From Bradyrhizobium erythrophlei (lineage in GTDB: Bacteria; Pseudomonadota; Alphaproteobacteria; Rhizobiales; Xanthobacteraceae): a DNA stretch of 64,000 nt. A program made the translations under genes and the position numbers. Shown piece by piece: positions 50,144-59,706 of the stretch (position 1 is the stretch's first letter; every line of letters starts with the position of its first letter). Location of the stretch: positions 4,701,501 to 4,765,500 of the forward strand of contig FSRD01000001.1 of assembly GCA_900129675.1 (NCBI GenBank), read 5' to 3'. The notes beneath the pieces were generated by a model. It was given only the letters and a program-made list of their open reading frames with translations, was not told the origin of the DNA and did not search any database.

Positions 50144-51427
50144 TCACCAGCCAAACCATTCCGGCTTGCGCGACAGTTCGACGGTCTTGACCTTCTCGAG
50201 CTTGATCGTGCCCTTGGCCATCAGGTCGTTGATGTCGCCGTCGGTCGGCCCCGAGACTTTCGAGCGATAGAGATCGACCTTCGTCGTCGGACGATGGTCC
50301 TTCTCGGTCCAGGTCGAGGGATTGCAGACGCCTTCCATGCCGGCCGGCACCCAATCCTTCTTCTGGTAAAAGCCCTTGGCGACGTTCTCGCCGGTGGCGC
50401 CGCCGTTCTTGGCGGCCCAGTCGAGCGCTTCCTTCAGATACAGCGCGCTGCAAACGGCCGCGATGTAATGCACGGGCCTATAGACCTTGCCTGTCGGGTC
50501 CGACATTTTGGAGATTTCCATCACGGTCTTCATGCCCGGCGCGTTGCCGCCCCAGGCCACCGCGGTGCGCAGCGGGAAGATCACGCCATCGGCCGCGTCG
50601 GCGGCGGTCTTGGCGGCGTTCTCGTCCATGCCCCAGACATTGCCCATGAACTGCACGTCGACGCCGGCGGTCTTGCAGGCCTTCAGCACCGAGATGTTGG
50701 AGGCAGCGGTGTTGCCGAGATAGGCGTAATTGGCGCCGGCGCTCTTCAGGCTCAGGCACTGCGCGCTGTAGTCACCCGGCGTCAGCGCAAACACCAGCGG
50801 CGGCAGCACTTCGAAGCCGAGTTCGGTGGCGAGCGCCTCGCCGGCGGCCTTCGGCGCATTCGGATAGGGATGGTTGGCGCCCATGTGAACGAATTTCGGC
50901 TTGCCCGGCTTGCCCTTGGCCTTCCAGTCCTCGGCCGCCCAGGTCAGCATCGCCCGCATCGAATCCGAGTAGCTCGGACCATAGAAGAAATTATACGGCG
51001 CGGGCTTTGCCTTGCCGCTGGTGCCTTCCGGATCGGTCAATGCGGCCGCGTAGGAGCCTGAGATATCCGGGATCTTGTCCTGCGCGAGGAAGCCGGTCAG
51101 CGCCTCGGTATCCGCCGTGCCCCAGCCCATGATGGCCGCGACCTTGTTGTCGGGGGCCGACCATTTCTTGTAGAGCGCGATCGCGCGCGGCACCTGGTAG
51201 CCGTAGTCGTTGCTGTCGACATTGAGCTGCTTGCCGCCGACGCCGCCGTTCTTGTTGACCCAGGCGAAGGTGTCCGCGACCCCCTGTCCGTACGGCGTGC
51301 CGACGTCGGACGTGCCGCCCGACTGATCTTGCAGGTGACCGATGGCAATCTGCGCCTGCGCGGCTGCCGACGCGCCGCCGATCAAAAACGCCAGCGAAAC
51401 CGTGCTCAAAAAGGATTTCATCGTCAT
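50144..51427 (-). CDS. livJ: periplasmic substrate-binding protein of the Liv-type ABC importer
   Basis: A 427-residue periplasmic-binding fold type I protein with a signal peptide (FLSTVSLAFLIGGASAAAQAQ) and mature start IAIGHLQDQSGGTSDVGTPY. The TPGDYSAQCLSLKSAGANY segment is typical of the Liv/amide/urea-binding group. The ligand is unknown. Because an acyl-CoA ligase gene lies in the same operon, a carboxylic acid (perhaps aromatic) is plausible. It precedes livF and follows livM. Confidence 0.88.
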   Translation of the reverse strand: MTMKSFLSTVSLAFLIGGASAAAQAQIAIGHLQDQSGGTSDVGTPYGQGVADTFAWVNKNGGVGGKQLNVDSNDYGYQVPRAIALYKKWSAPDNKVAAIMGWGTADTEALTGFLAQDKIPDISGSYAAALTDPEGTSGKAKPAPYNFFYGPSYSDSMRAMLTWAAEDWKAKGKPGKPKFVHMGANHPYPNAPKAAGEALATELGFEVLPPLVFALTPGDYSAQCLSLKSAGANYAYLGNTAASNISVLKACKTAGVDVQFMGNVWGMDENAAKTAADAADGVIFPLRTAVAWGGNAPGMKTVMEISKMSDPTGKVYRPVHYIAAVCSALYLKEALDWAAKNGGATGENVAKGFYQKKDWVPAGMEGVCNPSTWTEKDHRPTTKVDLYRSKVSGPTDGDINDLMAKGTIKLEKVKTVELSRKPEWFGW

Positions 51428-51482
51428 GGTTTTTCCTCCCGTTATTTTGTTGATACCGATTGTAGCCAGTCCCGTTCCAACC

Positions 51483-52556
51483 TCAATGCGAAAACGGGTA
51501 GAGTTTCCAGTAGGTCTTGATCTGCCGCCAGCGATGCGCCAGTCCGTCGGGTTCGAACATCAGGAACGCGATGATGATCAGCCCGACCGTGATTTCGCGC
51601 AAAAAGGTGATGTTGTTGTTGAGCGACAATGCCTTGTCGATCGCGCTGCCCTTCAGCCCCGCGCTGATCCATTCCATCGCTTCCGGCAACAGCACCACGA
51701 ACGCGGTCCCCATCAGCGTGCCCATCACCGAGCCGGTGCCGCCGATGATGATCATCGCCAGAAACAGGATCGAGCGTTCGATGCCAAAGCCTTCGTTGGA
51801 GACGACGAGCTGGTAATGCGCATACAGCGCGCCGGCGATACCGGCGAAGAACGCCGCGAGCCCAAACGAGAGCGTGCGGTATTTGGTGAGGTTGATGCCC
51901 ATGATCTCGGCGGAGAGATAATGGTCGCGGACCGCGACCAGCGCGCGGCCGTCGCGCGTGCGCATCAGATTGGTCACGAGCAGATAGCTGGCCACGAGAT
52001 AGGCCAGCACCACGTAGAAATATTGCTTGTCGCCGCGAAAGGTGTAGCCGAAGATCGAGAACGGGTTGGCGCTGGCCGGCACCGAGCCGCCGGAAAACCA
52101 GTCGGCGCGCGAAAAAAAGTCGAGCAGGATGTATTGCGCGGCCAATGTCGCGATGACGAGATAAAGCCCCTTCAGCCGCGCCGCGGGCACGCCGAAGATC
52201 AGTCCGACCAGCGCGGTGACGACGCCAGCGAGCGGAATGGCGAAGAATACCGGGATCGGCAGATTGTTGGAGATGTAGGCCGAGGTGAAGGCGCCGAACA
52301 GGAAGAACGCGGCGTGGCCGATCGAGATCTGCCCGGTGAAGCCGACCAGGATGTTGAGGCCGAGCGCTGCGATCGCGAAGATGCCGATCTGGATCGATAT
52401 GCTGAGCCAGTAGTTGGAAAACACCAGCGGCGCGAAGCAGACCAGGACGACGCCCAAAATCGCAAAGTTGCGGCTGTTCGTGGTCGGAAAGATCGTGGTG
52501 TCCGCCGCATAGGTGGTACGGAAGTCGCCGGACGGGATGAGGGAGGGACCTGCCAT
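51483..52556 (-). CDS. livM: ABC permease LivM
   Basis: A 357-residue permease with about nine membrane helices and the LivM-specific INLTKYRTLSFGLAAFFAGIAGALYAHY segments, here seen as MGINLTKYRTLSFGLAAFFA. It partners with LivH to form the import channel. The ATG at 52556 lies 3 bp after the livH stop. Confidence 0.9.
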   Translation of the reverse strand: MAGPSLIPSGDFRTTYAADTTIFPTTNSRNFAILGVVLVCFAPLVFSNYWLSISIQIGIFAIAALGLNILVGFTGQISIGHAAFFLFGAFTSAYISNNLPIPVFFAIPLAGVVTALVGLIFGVPAARLKGLYLVIATLAAQYILLDFFSRADWFSGGSVPASANPFSIFGYTFRGDKQYFYVVLAYLVASYLLVTNLMRTRDGRALVAVRDHYLSAEIMGINLTKYRTLSFGLAAFFAGIAGALYAHYQLVVSNEGFGIERSILFLAMIIIGGTGSVMGTLMGTAFVVLLPEAMEWISAGLKGSAIDKALSLNNNITFLREITVGLIIIAFLMFEPDGLAHRWRQIKTYWKLYPFSH

Positions 52557-52559
52557 GAA

Positions 52560-53453
52560 TTATACCCGCTCGATGTCTTTGGTGCCGAACAGGCCGTAGG
52601 GCTTGATCATCAGGATGATGATCAGCACGTAGAACGGCGCGATCTCGTAGAGATTGCCCCAGTGCAGATATTCGCTGTCGATATATTGCGCGATGTTTTC
52701 CAGGAGCCCGATGATGATGCCGCCGAGGACGGCGCCGCCGATCGAGTCGAGTCCGCCCAAGATCGCGGCCGGAAATACCTTGATGCCATAGCCGGAAAGA
52801 CCGGACGACACGCCGTTGACGACGGCGACCACGACGCCGGCGACCGCCGATACCGTTGCCGAGATCGCCCACGCCATCGCGAACACGCTTTTGACGGATA
52901 TACCGAGCGACTGCGCGACCTGCTGGTTGAAGGCGGTGGCGCGCATCGCGAGGCCATATTTCGAGGCGCGGAAGAACCAGGCCATGCCGATCATCATCGC
53001 GACCGAGACGACGAGGCTCATGACATAGACGGTCTGGATCTGCAGGCCGAACAGGCTGACGGACTGGCTCTCGAACACCCGCGGGAACGGCTGCGGGTTG
53101 ACGCCAAAGATCCATTTCAGCGCGGCCTGAAACACCGTCGAGAGACCAATCGTGACCATGATGACGGAGATGATCGGCTCGCCGATCATCGGGCGCAGGA
53201 TCAGGATCTGGATCGCGATGCCGAACACGAACATGAACACCAGCGTCATCGGCATGCCGAGCCAGAACGGCACCTGGTATTTGGCAAGCAGCGCCCAGCA
53301 CACCCAGGCGCCGATCAGCAGCAGTTCGCCTTGCGCGAAGTTCACGACCTGGGTTGCCTTGTAGATCAGCACGAACGACATCGCGACCACGCCATAGAGC
53401 GTGCCGACCACAAGGCCGTTGACGAGGAGCTGGATCAGGAACTGGAGGTTCAT
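52560..53453 (-). CDS. livH: ABC permease LivH
   Basis: A 297-residue permease with about eight helices. The start (LQFLIQLLVNGLVVGTLYGV) and the SQVVNFAQGELLLIGAW-like segment (TQVVNFAQGELL) mark LivH; the NQQVAQSLGISVKSVFAM cytoplasmic loop is the contact to the ATPases. It is separated from the upstream ligase gene by a repeat element. Confidence 0.9.
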   Translation of the reverse strand: MNLQFLIQLLVNGLVVGTLYGVVAMSFVLIYKATQVVNFAQGELLLIGAWVCWALLAKYQVPFWLGMPMTLVFMFVFGIAIQILILRPMIGEPIISVIMVTIGLSTVFQAALKWIFGVNPQPFPRVFESQSVSLFGLQIQTVYVMSLVVSVAMMIGMAWFFRASKYGLAMRATAFNQQVAQSLGISVKSVFAMAWAISATVSAVAGVVVAVVNGVSSGLSGYGIKVFPAAILGGLDSIGGAVLGGIIIGLLENIAQYIDSEYLHWGNLYEIAPFYVLIIILMIKPYGLFGTKDIERV

Positions 53454-53465
53454 GGAAACTCACTC

Positions 53466-53590
53466 GTCATTGCCGGGCATAGCCGTCCGAAGGACGGCGT
53501 CGCTTCCGCTCGCCTATGCCCGGCAATCCATCGCTCAAGAAGGACTTTTTTCGAAAGCGGATGGATGCGCGGGTCAAGCCCGCGCATGAC
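53466..53590. repeat. intergenic palindromic repeat, composite
   Basis: A large inverted repeat (ATTGCCGGGCATA at 53469-53481 and TATGCCCGGCAAT at 53515-53527) encloses a smaller hairpin CCGTCC-GAA-GGACGG (53483-53497). A second hairpin, ATGCGCGGG/CCCGCGCAT, lies at 53565-53587. This is a typical dispersed repeat of the group, between livH and the ligase gene. Confidence 0.7.
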
Positions 53591-53616
53591 GGCTGAATAT
53601 GCCGATACACCCAGCC

Positions 53617-55557
53617 TCATTCTGCCGCCTCCGCTGTGACCGTATCCCGCGCAAGGTCCACCACCCTCAGCGTGGTGCGGACGCGTTGCGTCGTGCCGTC
53701 CTGGAAGCGGATCACGGTGTCGACGGGGATGTCGCGCTTGCCGCCATAGATCGCGTCGATGATCCCTGCGTATTTCTCGTTGATGACGCTGCGGCGGACT
53801 TTTCGGGTGCGGGTCAGTTCGCCGTCGTCGGCGTCGAGTTCCTTGTAGAGCAGCAGGAATCTCGAGATGCGCTGCGCCGGCGGCAGCGTGGCATTTACGG
53901 TTTCGACCTCTTTCCGCACCAGCGCGTAGACTTCCGGCCGCGAGGCGAGGTCGGTGTAGGTCGTGAACGAGATGCGGTTCTTCTCCGCCCATTTCGAGAT
54001 GATCGAGTAGCGGATGCAGATCATCGCCGCCAGCGCGTCGCGGCCGGCGCCGAGCACCACGGTTTCGGCGATGTAGGGCGAGAATTTCAGCTTGTTCTCG
54101 AGATATTGCGGCGAGAAGCGTTCGCCGCGCGAGGTTTCGGCAAGGTCCTTGATGCGGTCGATCACCACGAGCTGCTTGTCGTCGTTGAAATAGCCGGCAT
54201 CGCCGGAATGCATCCAGCCATCCTTCATGTCGGCCAGGGAGGCTTCCGGATTCTTGTAATAGCCCAGGAACATGTTCGGGTGGCGCACCACGATTTCGCC
54301 GACGCCGTTGATGTCGGGGTTGTCGACGCGGATCTCGATATCGCCGGCCATCGGCACGCCCGTCGTGTCCGGATCCACCTTGCCGAACGGATGGAGCGTA
54401 TAGGCGCCCAGCAATTCGGTCTGGCCGTACAGCGTGCGCAGCGGCACGCCCATGGCCTGGAAGAATTTGAAGGTGTCCGGCCCGAGCGCCGCGCCTCCGG
54501 TCGCCGCCGAGCGCAGCCGCGCAAACCCCAGCCGATCGCGCAGCGCGCGGAACAACAGCTTGTCCGCAAACGTCGAATGCTTGCCCTGCGCGAGCGCCGC
54601 TAGGCCGGTCTTCATGCCGAGGTCGTAGAGTTTTTGCTTGAGCGGCGAGGAGTCCATCACGCCGGCGCGGACGTCGGCGGCGATCGATTCCCAGACCCTT
54701 GGTGCGAACAGCACGAAGGTCGGCGCGATCTCGCGGAAATCGTTCATCATGGTATCGGGCTCTTCGACGAAGTTGACCTTCATCCGGCAGAGCAGCCCTT
54801 TGCCGAGCACGTAGACCTGTTCCATGATCCAGGGCAGGGGCAGCACCGAGACGTATTCGTCGTCCGGACCCTTTGGATCGAACGCGAGATAGGTGGCGCA
54901 ATGTTTCAGTACGCGCCCGGCCGCGAGCATAGCGAGCTTCGGGTTGGCCGTGGTGCCCGACGTGGTGCAGAGGATCGCGACGTCCTCGCCTTTGGTGGCA
55001 TCCACCAGCTTGTCGTAGAGATCAGGCTCGCGCGCGGCGCGGTCGCGGCCCATGCCTGCGAGCTTGTCGGCTTCCATCAGCCGCGGGTCGTCGTATTTCC
55101 GCATGCCGCGCGGATCGGAATAGACGATGTGCTTCAAGTTCGGGACGCGGTCGGCCAGCGCCAGAAGCTTGTCGACCTGTTCCTCGTCTTCGGCGAACAC
55201 CAGTCTGGCGTCGCCGTAGCTCAACAGGTAAGCCGCTTCCTCGTCCAGCACGTCGCGATAGAGGCCGAGGCTTAGTGCCCCGATCGCATGGGTGGCGATT
55301 TCGGCCGAAACCCAGTCCGGCCGGTTGTCGCCGATGATGCCGATCACATCGCCGCGGCCGAGGCCGAGTTCGACCATGCCGAGCGCGAAATCGTGCACGC
55401 GCGCCTGGTAGTCGTTCCAGGTGAAGACGCGCCAGAGCCCAAGGTCCTTTTCGCGCAGCGCGATCTCGGCGCCATGCTCCCTGGCGTTGAGACGCAAAAG
55501 CTTCGGATAGGTGTTGGCGTGCGCGACGCGACCGGCGTAATCCATCATGCCGCGCAC
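53617..55557 (-). CDS. long-chain-type acyl-CoA ligase (AMP-forming)
   Basis: A 646-residue adenylate-forming ligase. The ATP P-loop is CTTSGTTANPKLAML (about 203-217), the adenine-binding motif is TLYGQTELLGAY, and the hinge is DRIKDLAETSRGERFSPQYL, as in bacterial ACSL-type enzymes. It is embedded in the Liv operon, overlapping livG by 13 bp, so it probably activates the acid imported by the transporter. This gene arrangement is common in alphaproteobacteria, often with aromatic- or fatty-acid catabolism. Confidence 0.88.
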   Translation of the reverse strand: MRGMMDYAGRVAHANTYPKLLRLNAREHGAEIALREKDLGLWRVFTWNDYQARVHDFALGMVELGLGRGDVIGIIGDNRPDWVSAEIATHAIGALSLGLYRDVLDEEAAYLLSYGDARLVFAEDEEQVDKLLALADRVPNLKHIVYSDPRGMRKYDDPRLMEADKLAGMGRDRAAREPDLYDKLVDATKGEDVAILCTTSGTTANPKLAMLAAGRVLKHCATYLAFDPKGPDDEYVSVLPLPWIMEQVYVLGKGLLCRMKVNFVEEPDTMMNDFREIAPTFVLFAPRVWESIAADVRAGVMDSSPLKQKLYDLGMKTGLAALAQGKHSTFADKLLFRALRDRLGFARLRSAATGGAALGPDTFKFFQAMGVPLRTLYGQTELLGAYTLHPFGKVDPDTTGVPMAGDIEIRVDNPDINGVGEIVVRHPNMFLGYYKNPEASLADMKDGWMHSGDAGYFNDDKQLVVIDRIKDLAETSRGERFSPQYLENKLKFSPYIAETVVLGAGRDALAAMICIRYSIISKWAEKNRISFTTYTDLASRPEVYALVRKEVETVNATLPPAQRISRFLLLYKELDADDGELTRTRKVRRSVINEKYAGIIDAIYGGKRDIPVDTVIRFQDGTTQRVRTTLRVVDLARDTVTAEAAE

Positions 55558-56366
55558 TCCGGGGCGGCGGGCTTGTCGTCGGGGTCGACCAAGACCTCGT
55601 CTTCCTCGCCGAGATAGGCGCGCTTGACATGGGGGTCGGCCAGCACCGCGGCCGGGTCGCCTTCCGCGATCTTGCGGCCGAAATCAAGGACCATGACGCG
55701 GTGGGAGATGTCCATCACCACGCCCATGTCGTGCTCGATCATCATGACCGTCATGCCGAACTCTTCGTTGAGATCGACGATGTAGCGCGCCATGTCTTCT
55801 TTTTCTTCGAAGTTCATGCCGGCCATCGGCTCGTCGAGCAGGATCAGTTCCGGCTCCAGCGCCATCGCGCGCGCCAATTCGACGCGCTTGCGCAAGCCGT
55901 AGGGCAGGGTGCCGGCGGTCGCCTTGCGCACCGACTGCAGGTCGAGGAAGTCGATGATCTCCTCGACCTTGCGGCGATGCTCGAGTTCCTCGCGCCGCGC
56001 GCCGGTCAGCCAGTACAGCGATCCCGTGATGAAATTGTTCTTCAGCAAATGATGCCGCCCGACCATGATATTGTCGAGCACGCTCATATGGTGGAACAGC
56101 GCCAGATTCTGGAAGGTGCGCCCGATGCCGAGCGAGGGCCGTGCGTTGGGGGTGAGTGCTGTGATGTCCTTGCCGCGATAGACCAGCTGGCCTTCGGTCG
56201 GCTTGTAGCGGCCCGAGATGCAATTGACGATCGAGGTCTTGCCGGCGCCGTTCGGGCCGATGATCGAGAACAGCTCGCCATCGTTGACGCCAAAGCTCAC
56301 TTCGGTCAGCGCACGGACGCCACCGAAGCGCAGTGACACCCCGCGCACTTCCAACGTGTAAGCCAC
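55545..56366 (-). CDS. livG: ABC transporter ATP-binding protein LivG
   Basis: A 273-residue ATPase of the LivG subfamily: Walker A GPNGAGKTS, NARPSLGIGRTFQNLALF (LivG-specific Q-loop region), signature PYGLRKRVELARAM, Walker B LILLDEPMAGMN and a conserved His in MIEHDMGVVM. It is the first gene of the operon; the promoter should be in 56367-56760, shared with the divergent Crp/Fnr regulator. Confidence 0.92.
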   Translation of the reverse strand: MAYTLEVRGVSLRFGGVRALTEVSFGVNDGELFSIIGPNGAGKTSIVNCISGRYKPTEGQLVYRGKDITALTPNARPSLGIGRTFQNLALFHHMSVLDNIMVGRHHLLKNNFITGSLYWLTGARREELEHRRKVEEIIDFLDLQSVRKATAGTLPYGLRKRVELARAMALEPELILLDEPMAGMNFEEKEDMARYIVDLNEEFGMTVMMIEHDMGVVMDISHRVMVLDFGRKIAEGDPAAVLADPHVKRAYLGEEDEVLVDPDDKPAAPECAA

Positions 56367-56760
56367 TCATTCCCTCCAGATACGGCGCTTAGGCAGCGCT
56401 CTTTATCTTTTCGTTGCAATCACAACGCCGATCTTACCTTGGCCGGTATCGGTAGGCCATCCGACTAATGATGCCTCTTACCGAGGCCTAGGTCATCGGG
56501 TCCTTTCCCCTGCATCGAAATCAGGCGCGGTAACGCCGCACCCGCCGACCCCCGTCCTTTTCTTCGCGCCGTCCGCTCATCCCGTTGGGTGACGAGCGGA
56601 GTGACGCGAGGTGGTCCTCCATAGGGGAAAGCGATACGGTGAAATGTCTTGCGCCGGACAATTAGTCAGTAAATTTTGGAGGCGCCCCGCGCTTCCGGTT
56701 TCCGGGTCGATTATTGTTGCGGTGCAATATGTCTGGGCTGGGGACGCTGTCGACAACATC
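56367..56760. promoter_or_regulatory. divergent promoter region between livG and a Crp/Fnr regulator
   Basis: This 394-bp gap must hold the promoters of the Liv operon and of the Crp/Fnr-type gene. No gene is seen. I did not find a clear symmetrical Crp/Fnr box, though several imperfect inverted repeats are present. Confidence 0.35.
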
Positions 56761-57435
56761 ATGATTGCTCCGGATTATCTGAAGCGCATCGCGTCCTGGT
56801 CGCGCGAACTGAACGAACGCGAGATCGAGGTCGCGCGCGCCGGCATTGTCGAGAAATCCTACCGCGCCAATGAATTCATCTTCATGCGCGGTGATGATTT
56901 CGAGTACTGGACCGGCGTCGTCTCCGGTCTGGCCCGAATGGGCATCGTGTCCCGGGGCGGCAAGGCCGCCAGTTTTGCGGGTCTGACCACGGGCGCGTGG
57001 TTCGGCGAGGGCACCGTTCTGAAGAACGAGCCGCGGCGCTACGACGTGGTGGCGTTGCGCGATACCCGGCTCGCAATGATGGACCGCAAGACCTTCGTCT
57101 GGCTGTTCGAGAACAGCGTGGGGTTCAACCGTTTCCTGGTCGGCCAGCTCAATGAGCGGCTTGGCCAGTTCATCGCGCTGCTCGAATACGGCCGCACGCT
57201 GGATGCAACCGCGCGGCTGGCGCGCTCGATCGCCTCATTGTTCAACCCCATTCTCTATCCGGACCTGACGCGGCATCTGGAGATCACGCAGGAAGAGATC
57301 GGGGCGCTGTCCGGCATCTCCCGGCAAAATGCCAACCAGTGCCTGAAGCGGCTGGAGAAGCAGGGCTTGCTGAGGCTTGAATATGGCGGCGTGACCATCA
57401 TCGACCTCGAGCGATTGCGGCACTATGGCGAGTAA
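56761..57435 (+). CDS. Crp/Fnr-family transcriptional regulator
   Basis: A 224-residue regulator with an N-terminal cyclic-nucleotide-binding-fold domain (about 20-135) and a C-terminal winged helix with ITQEEIGALSGISRQNANQC, then LKRLEKQGLL (about 175-205), the Crp-type recognition helix. No FNR-type cysteine cluster is evident, so it is not an oxygen sensor of that type. It diverges from the livG operon and probably controls it. The start at 56761 is chosen; upstream in-frame codons read through the promoter region. Confidence 0.8.
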   Translation: MIAPDYLKRIASWSRELNEREIEVARAGIVEKSYRANEFIFMRGDDFEYWTGVVSGLARMGIVSRGGKAASFAGLTTGAWFGEGTVLKNEPRRYDVVALRDTRLAMMDRKTFVWLFENSVGFNRFLVGQLNERLGQFIALLEYGRTLDATARLARSIASLFNPILYPDLTRHLEITQEEIGALSGISRQNANQCLKRLEKQGLLRLEYGGVTIIDLERLRHYGE

Positions 57436-57490
57436 CAGGGGCTTGGGCCCCAAGCTCGGCATCTCAACAATAAATCGCCGACCAGCTGGT

Positions 57491-57508
57491 CTGGGGCTGG
57501 TGCCCCAG
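57491..57508 (+). terminator. hairpin downstream of the Crp/Fnr gene
   Basis: A perfect 7-bp stem (CTGGGGC/GCCCCAG, loop TGGT) 55 bp past the regulator stop. There is no T run after it, so it is a weak or factor-dependent terminator candidate. Confidence 0.35.
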
Positions 57509-57683
57509 TCGGTCGGTCAAAGGTCTGATTCCGAATGGTTTTGGCATTAGACTTCGGCGGGGTCGGATGCTATGGCCTCCGCCGCTGGCGGCTCCCCCCT
57601 TGCGCGCTGGATTTGACTGGGCGAATTGGGGGCGGGGTAAAGGGCCCGTCGGGCTCGCGCGCCCCCGTGTTGTTGGAGAAGAA

Positions 57684-58769
57684 ATGTTGGCTCAGGATTC
57701 GAAACAGCGCGTGGCGCTGATCACCGGCGTCACCGGCCAGGACGGCGCCTATCTCGCCGAATATCTGCTCGGCCTCGGTTACACCGTGCACGGAATCAAG
57801 CGCCGGTCGTCGTCTTTCAACACCGCGCGCATTGACCATCTCTACGAAGATCCCCATACGCGCAATGTACCGTTCATGCTTCACTATGGTGACATGACGG
57901 ACTCGACCAACCTGATCCGATTGGTGCAGCAGATCAGGCCGACCGAGATATACAATCTCGCCGCTCAGAGCCATGTCGGCGTTAGTTTCGAGAGTCCTGA
58001 ATATACCGCCAATGCCGATGCGATCGGCGTATTGCGGTTGCTTGAGGCGATCCGCATTCTCGGCATGGAAAAGGAGACGCGGTTCTATCAGGCGTCGACC
58101 TCGGAACTATATGGCCTGGTCCAGGAGGTTCCGCAGAAGGAGACGACGCCGTTCTATCCGCGCTCGCCCTATGGCGTCGCCAAGCTCTACGGTTATTGGA
58201 TCACCGTGAACTACCGCGAGGCCTACGGCATGTATGCCTCGAACGGCATCCTGTTCAATCATGAGAGCCCAATTCGCGGCGAGACTTTCGTGACACGCAA
58301 GATCACGCGCGGGATTGCCCGTATCGAGACCGGCCTGGATGAGGCGCTCTATCTCGGCAATCTTGAAGCAAAGCGCGACTGGGGCCATGCTCGAGACTAC
58401 ATCGAGGGCATGCACAAGGTATTGCAGGCGGATAAGCCTGATGATTTTGTGCTGGCGACTGGCGAAACCCGCTCGGTGCGTGAATTTGTCGAACTTGCAT
58501 TTGCCGAGGTTGGCCGCAGCATTGAATGGCGCGGAAAAGGCGTCGAGGAGACCGGCGTTGACCGGAAGTCAGGCAAGACAGTTGTTCGCATCGATCCGGT
58601 TTACTTTCGTCCCACCGAAGTCGATCTCCTGATCGGCGACGCCAGCAAGGCGCGTGAAAAACTCGGTTGGGCGCCGAAGACGAGCTTCGCGCAACTCGTC
58701 AGGGAAATGGTGGCGAGCGATCTTGCGATCGCGAAACGGGAGATCGTCAATGGCAAGAATCCCGTTTGA
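57684..58769 (+). CDS. gmd: GDP-mannose 4,6-dehydratase
   Basis: Gmd converts GDP-mannose to GDP-4-keto-6-deoxymannose. The 361-residue SDR has TGVTGQDGAYLAEYLL (about 14-29), the family HGIKRRSSSFNTARID segment, TSELYG and YGVAKLYGYWI with the Tyr-x-x-x-Lys pair, and the NHESPIRGETFVTRK motif. The ATG at 57684 is preceded by GGAGAAG. It overlaps fcl by 20 bp, so the two form a GDP-L-fucose operon. In rhizobia this sugar goes into LPS or Nod factors. Confidence 0.95.
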   Translation: MLAQDSKQRVALITGVTGQDGAYLAEYLLGLGYTVHGIKRRSSSFNTARIDHLYEDPHTRNVPFMLHYGDMTDSTNLIRLVQQIRPTEIYNLAAQSHVGVSFESPEYTANADAIGVLRLLEAIRILGMEKETRFYQASTSELYGLVQEVPQKETTPFYPRSPYGVAKLYGYWITVNYREAYGMYASNGILFNHESPIRGETFVTRKITRGIARIETGLDEALYLGNLEAKRDWGHARDYIEGMHKVLQADKPDDFVLATGETRSVREFVELAFAEVGRSIEWRGKGVEETGVDRKSGKTVVRIDPVYFRPTEVDLLIGDASKAREKLGWAPKTSFAQLVREMVASDLAIAKREIVNGKNPV

Positions 58770-59706
58770 GCTCAGCGGTAAAACAGTCTTCGTTGCCGGT
58801 CATGGTGGCATGGTCGGCGCCGCGCTGGTGCGCAGGCTGGCGCAGGAAGACGTCAAGCTGTTGACGGTCGGGCGCAGCGAGGTTGATTTGCGTGATCTGG
58901 CCGCTGTCAACAAATGGTTTTCCGCCAAACGACCGCAGGCGGTTTTTCTAGCTGCGGCCAAGGTCGGCGGCATCGTCGCCAACAACACGCTGCGCGCCGA
59001 ATTTCTCTACGACAATCTGGCGATTGCGACGAATGTGATCCATGCCGCCCACGTCAACAAAACCGAGAAACTGATGTTCTTCGGCTCATCCTGCATCTAT
59101 CCCAGGATGGCGCCGCAGCCGTTACGCGAAGATTCCATGCTGACCGGGCCACTGGAGCCGACCAACGAGCCCTATGCGATTGCGAAAATCGCCGGGATCA
59201 AGATGGTCGAGGCCTATCGCCACCAATATGGTTCGGACTTCATCAGCGTGATGCCGACCAATCTGTATGGCCGCGGCGACAATTATCATCCGGAATACAG
59301 CCACGTCGTCGCGGCGCTGATCCGCCGCTTCCACGAAGCGAAGATGTCCGGGGTCAAAAACGTGGTGGTCTGGGGCACCGGCAAGCCGCGCCGTGAATTC
59401 CTCTATGTCGACGATCTCGCCGATGCCTGCGTCCATCTGATGAAGATGTATTCCAGCGACGATCTGGTCAATATCGGCACCGGCGAAGACATCACGATTG
59501 CCGAATTCGCCCGCGTGGTGGCCGCGACCGTCGGCTATATCGGCGAAATCAGCTTCGACACGTCAAAGCCCGATGGCACGCCGCGCAAACTGCTCGATGT
59601 CAGCCGGCTCGCGAAACTCGGCTGGCGCGCCACTACCTCGCTCGAGGACGGGATCAAGCTCGCGTATCAGGCGTATCTGAGCGAGTCGAAGCAGGCGGCG
59701 GAGTAA
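58750..59706 (+). CDS. fcl: GDP-L-fucose synthase
   Basis: The bifunctional 3,5-epimerase/4-reductase makes GDP-L-fucose from the Gmd product. The 318-residue SDR has VFVAGHGGMVGAALVRRL (about 14-31), FGSSCIYPRMAPQP (catalytic Ser-Cys region), PYAIAKIAGIKM (Tyr-x-x-x-Lys) and the PTNLYGRGDNYHPEYSHVV motif unique to this enzyme. The start at 58750 lies inside the gmd end, a common overlap for this pair. Confidence 0.95.
   Translation: MARIPFELSGKTVFVAGHGGMVGAALVRRLAQEDVKLLTVGRSEVDLRDLAAVNKWFSAKRPQAVFLAAAKVGGIVANNTLRAEFLYDNLAIATNVIHAAHVNKTEKLMFFGSSCIYPRMAPQPLREDSMLTGPLEPTNEPYAIAKIAGIKMVEAYRHQYGSDFISVMPTNLYGRGDNYHPEYSHVVAALIRRFHEAKMSGVKNVVVWGTGKPRREFLYVDDLADACVHLMKMYSSDDLVNIGTGEDITIAEFARVVAATVGYIGEISFDTSKPDGTPRKLLDVSRLAKLGWRATTSLEDGIKLAYQAYLSESKQAAE

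Noticed and set aside
51342..53639. A 765-codon open frame on the plus strand opposite livJ-livM-livH
   Set aside because: The minus-strand permease and binding-protein genes fit known families throughout. The plus-strand frame is rich in Arg, Asp and His, as expected of the antisense of GC-rich genes, and has no domain.
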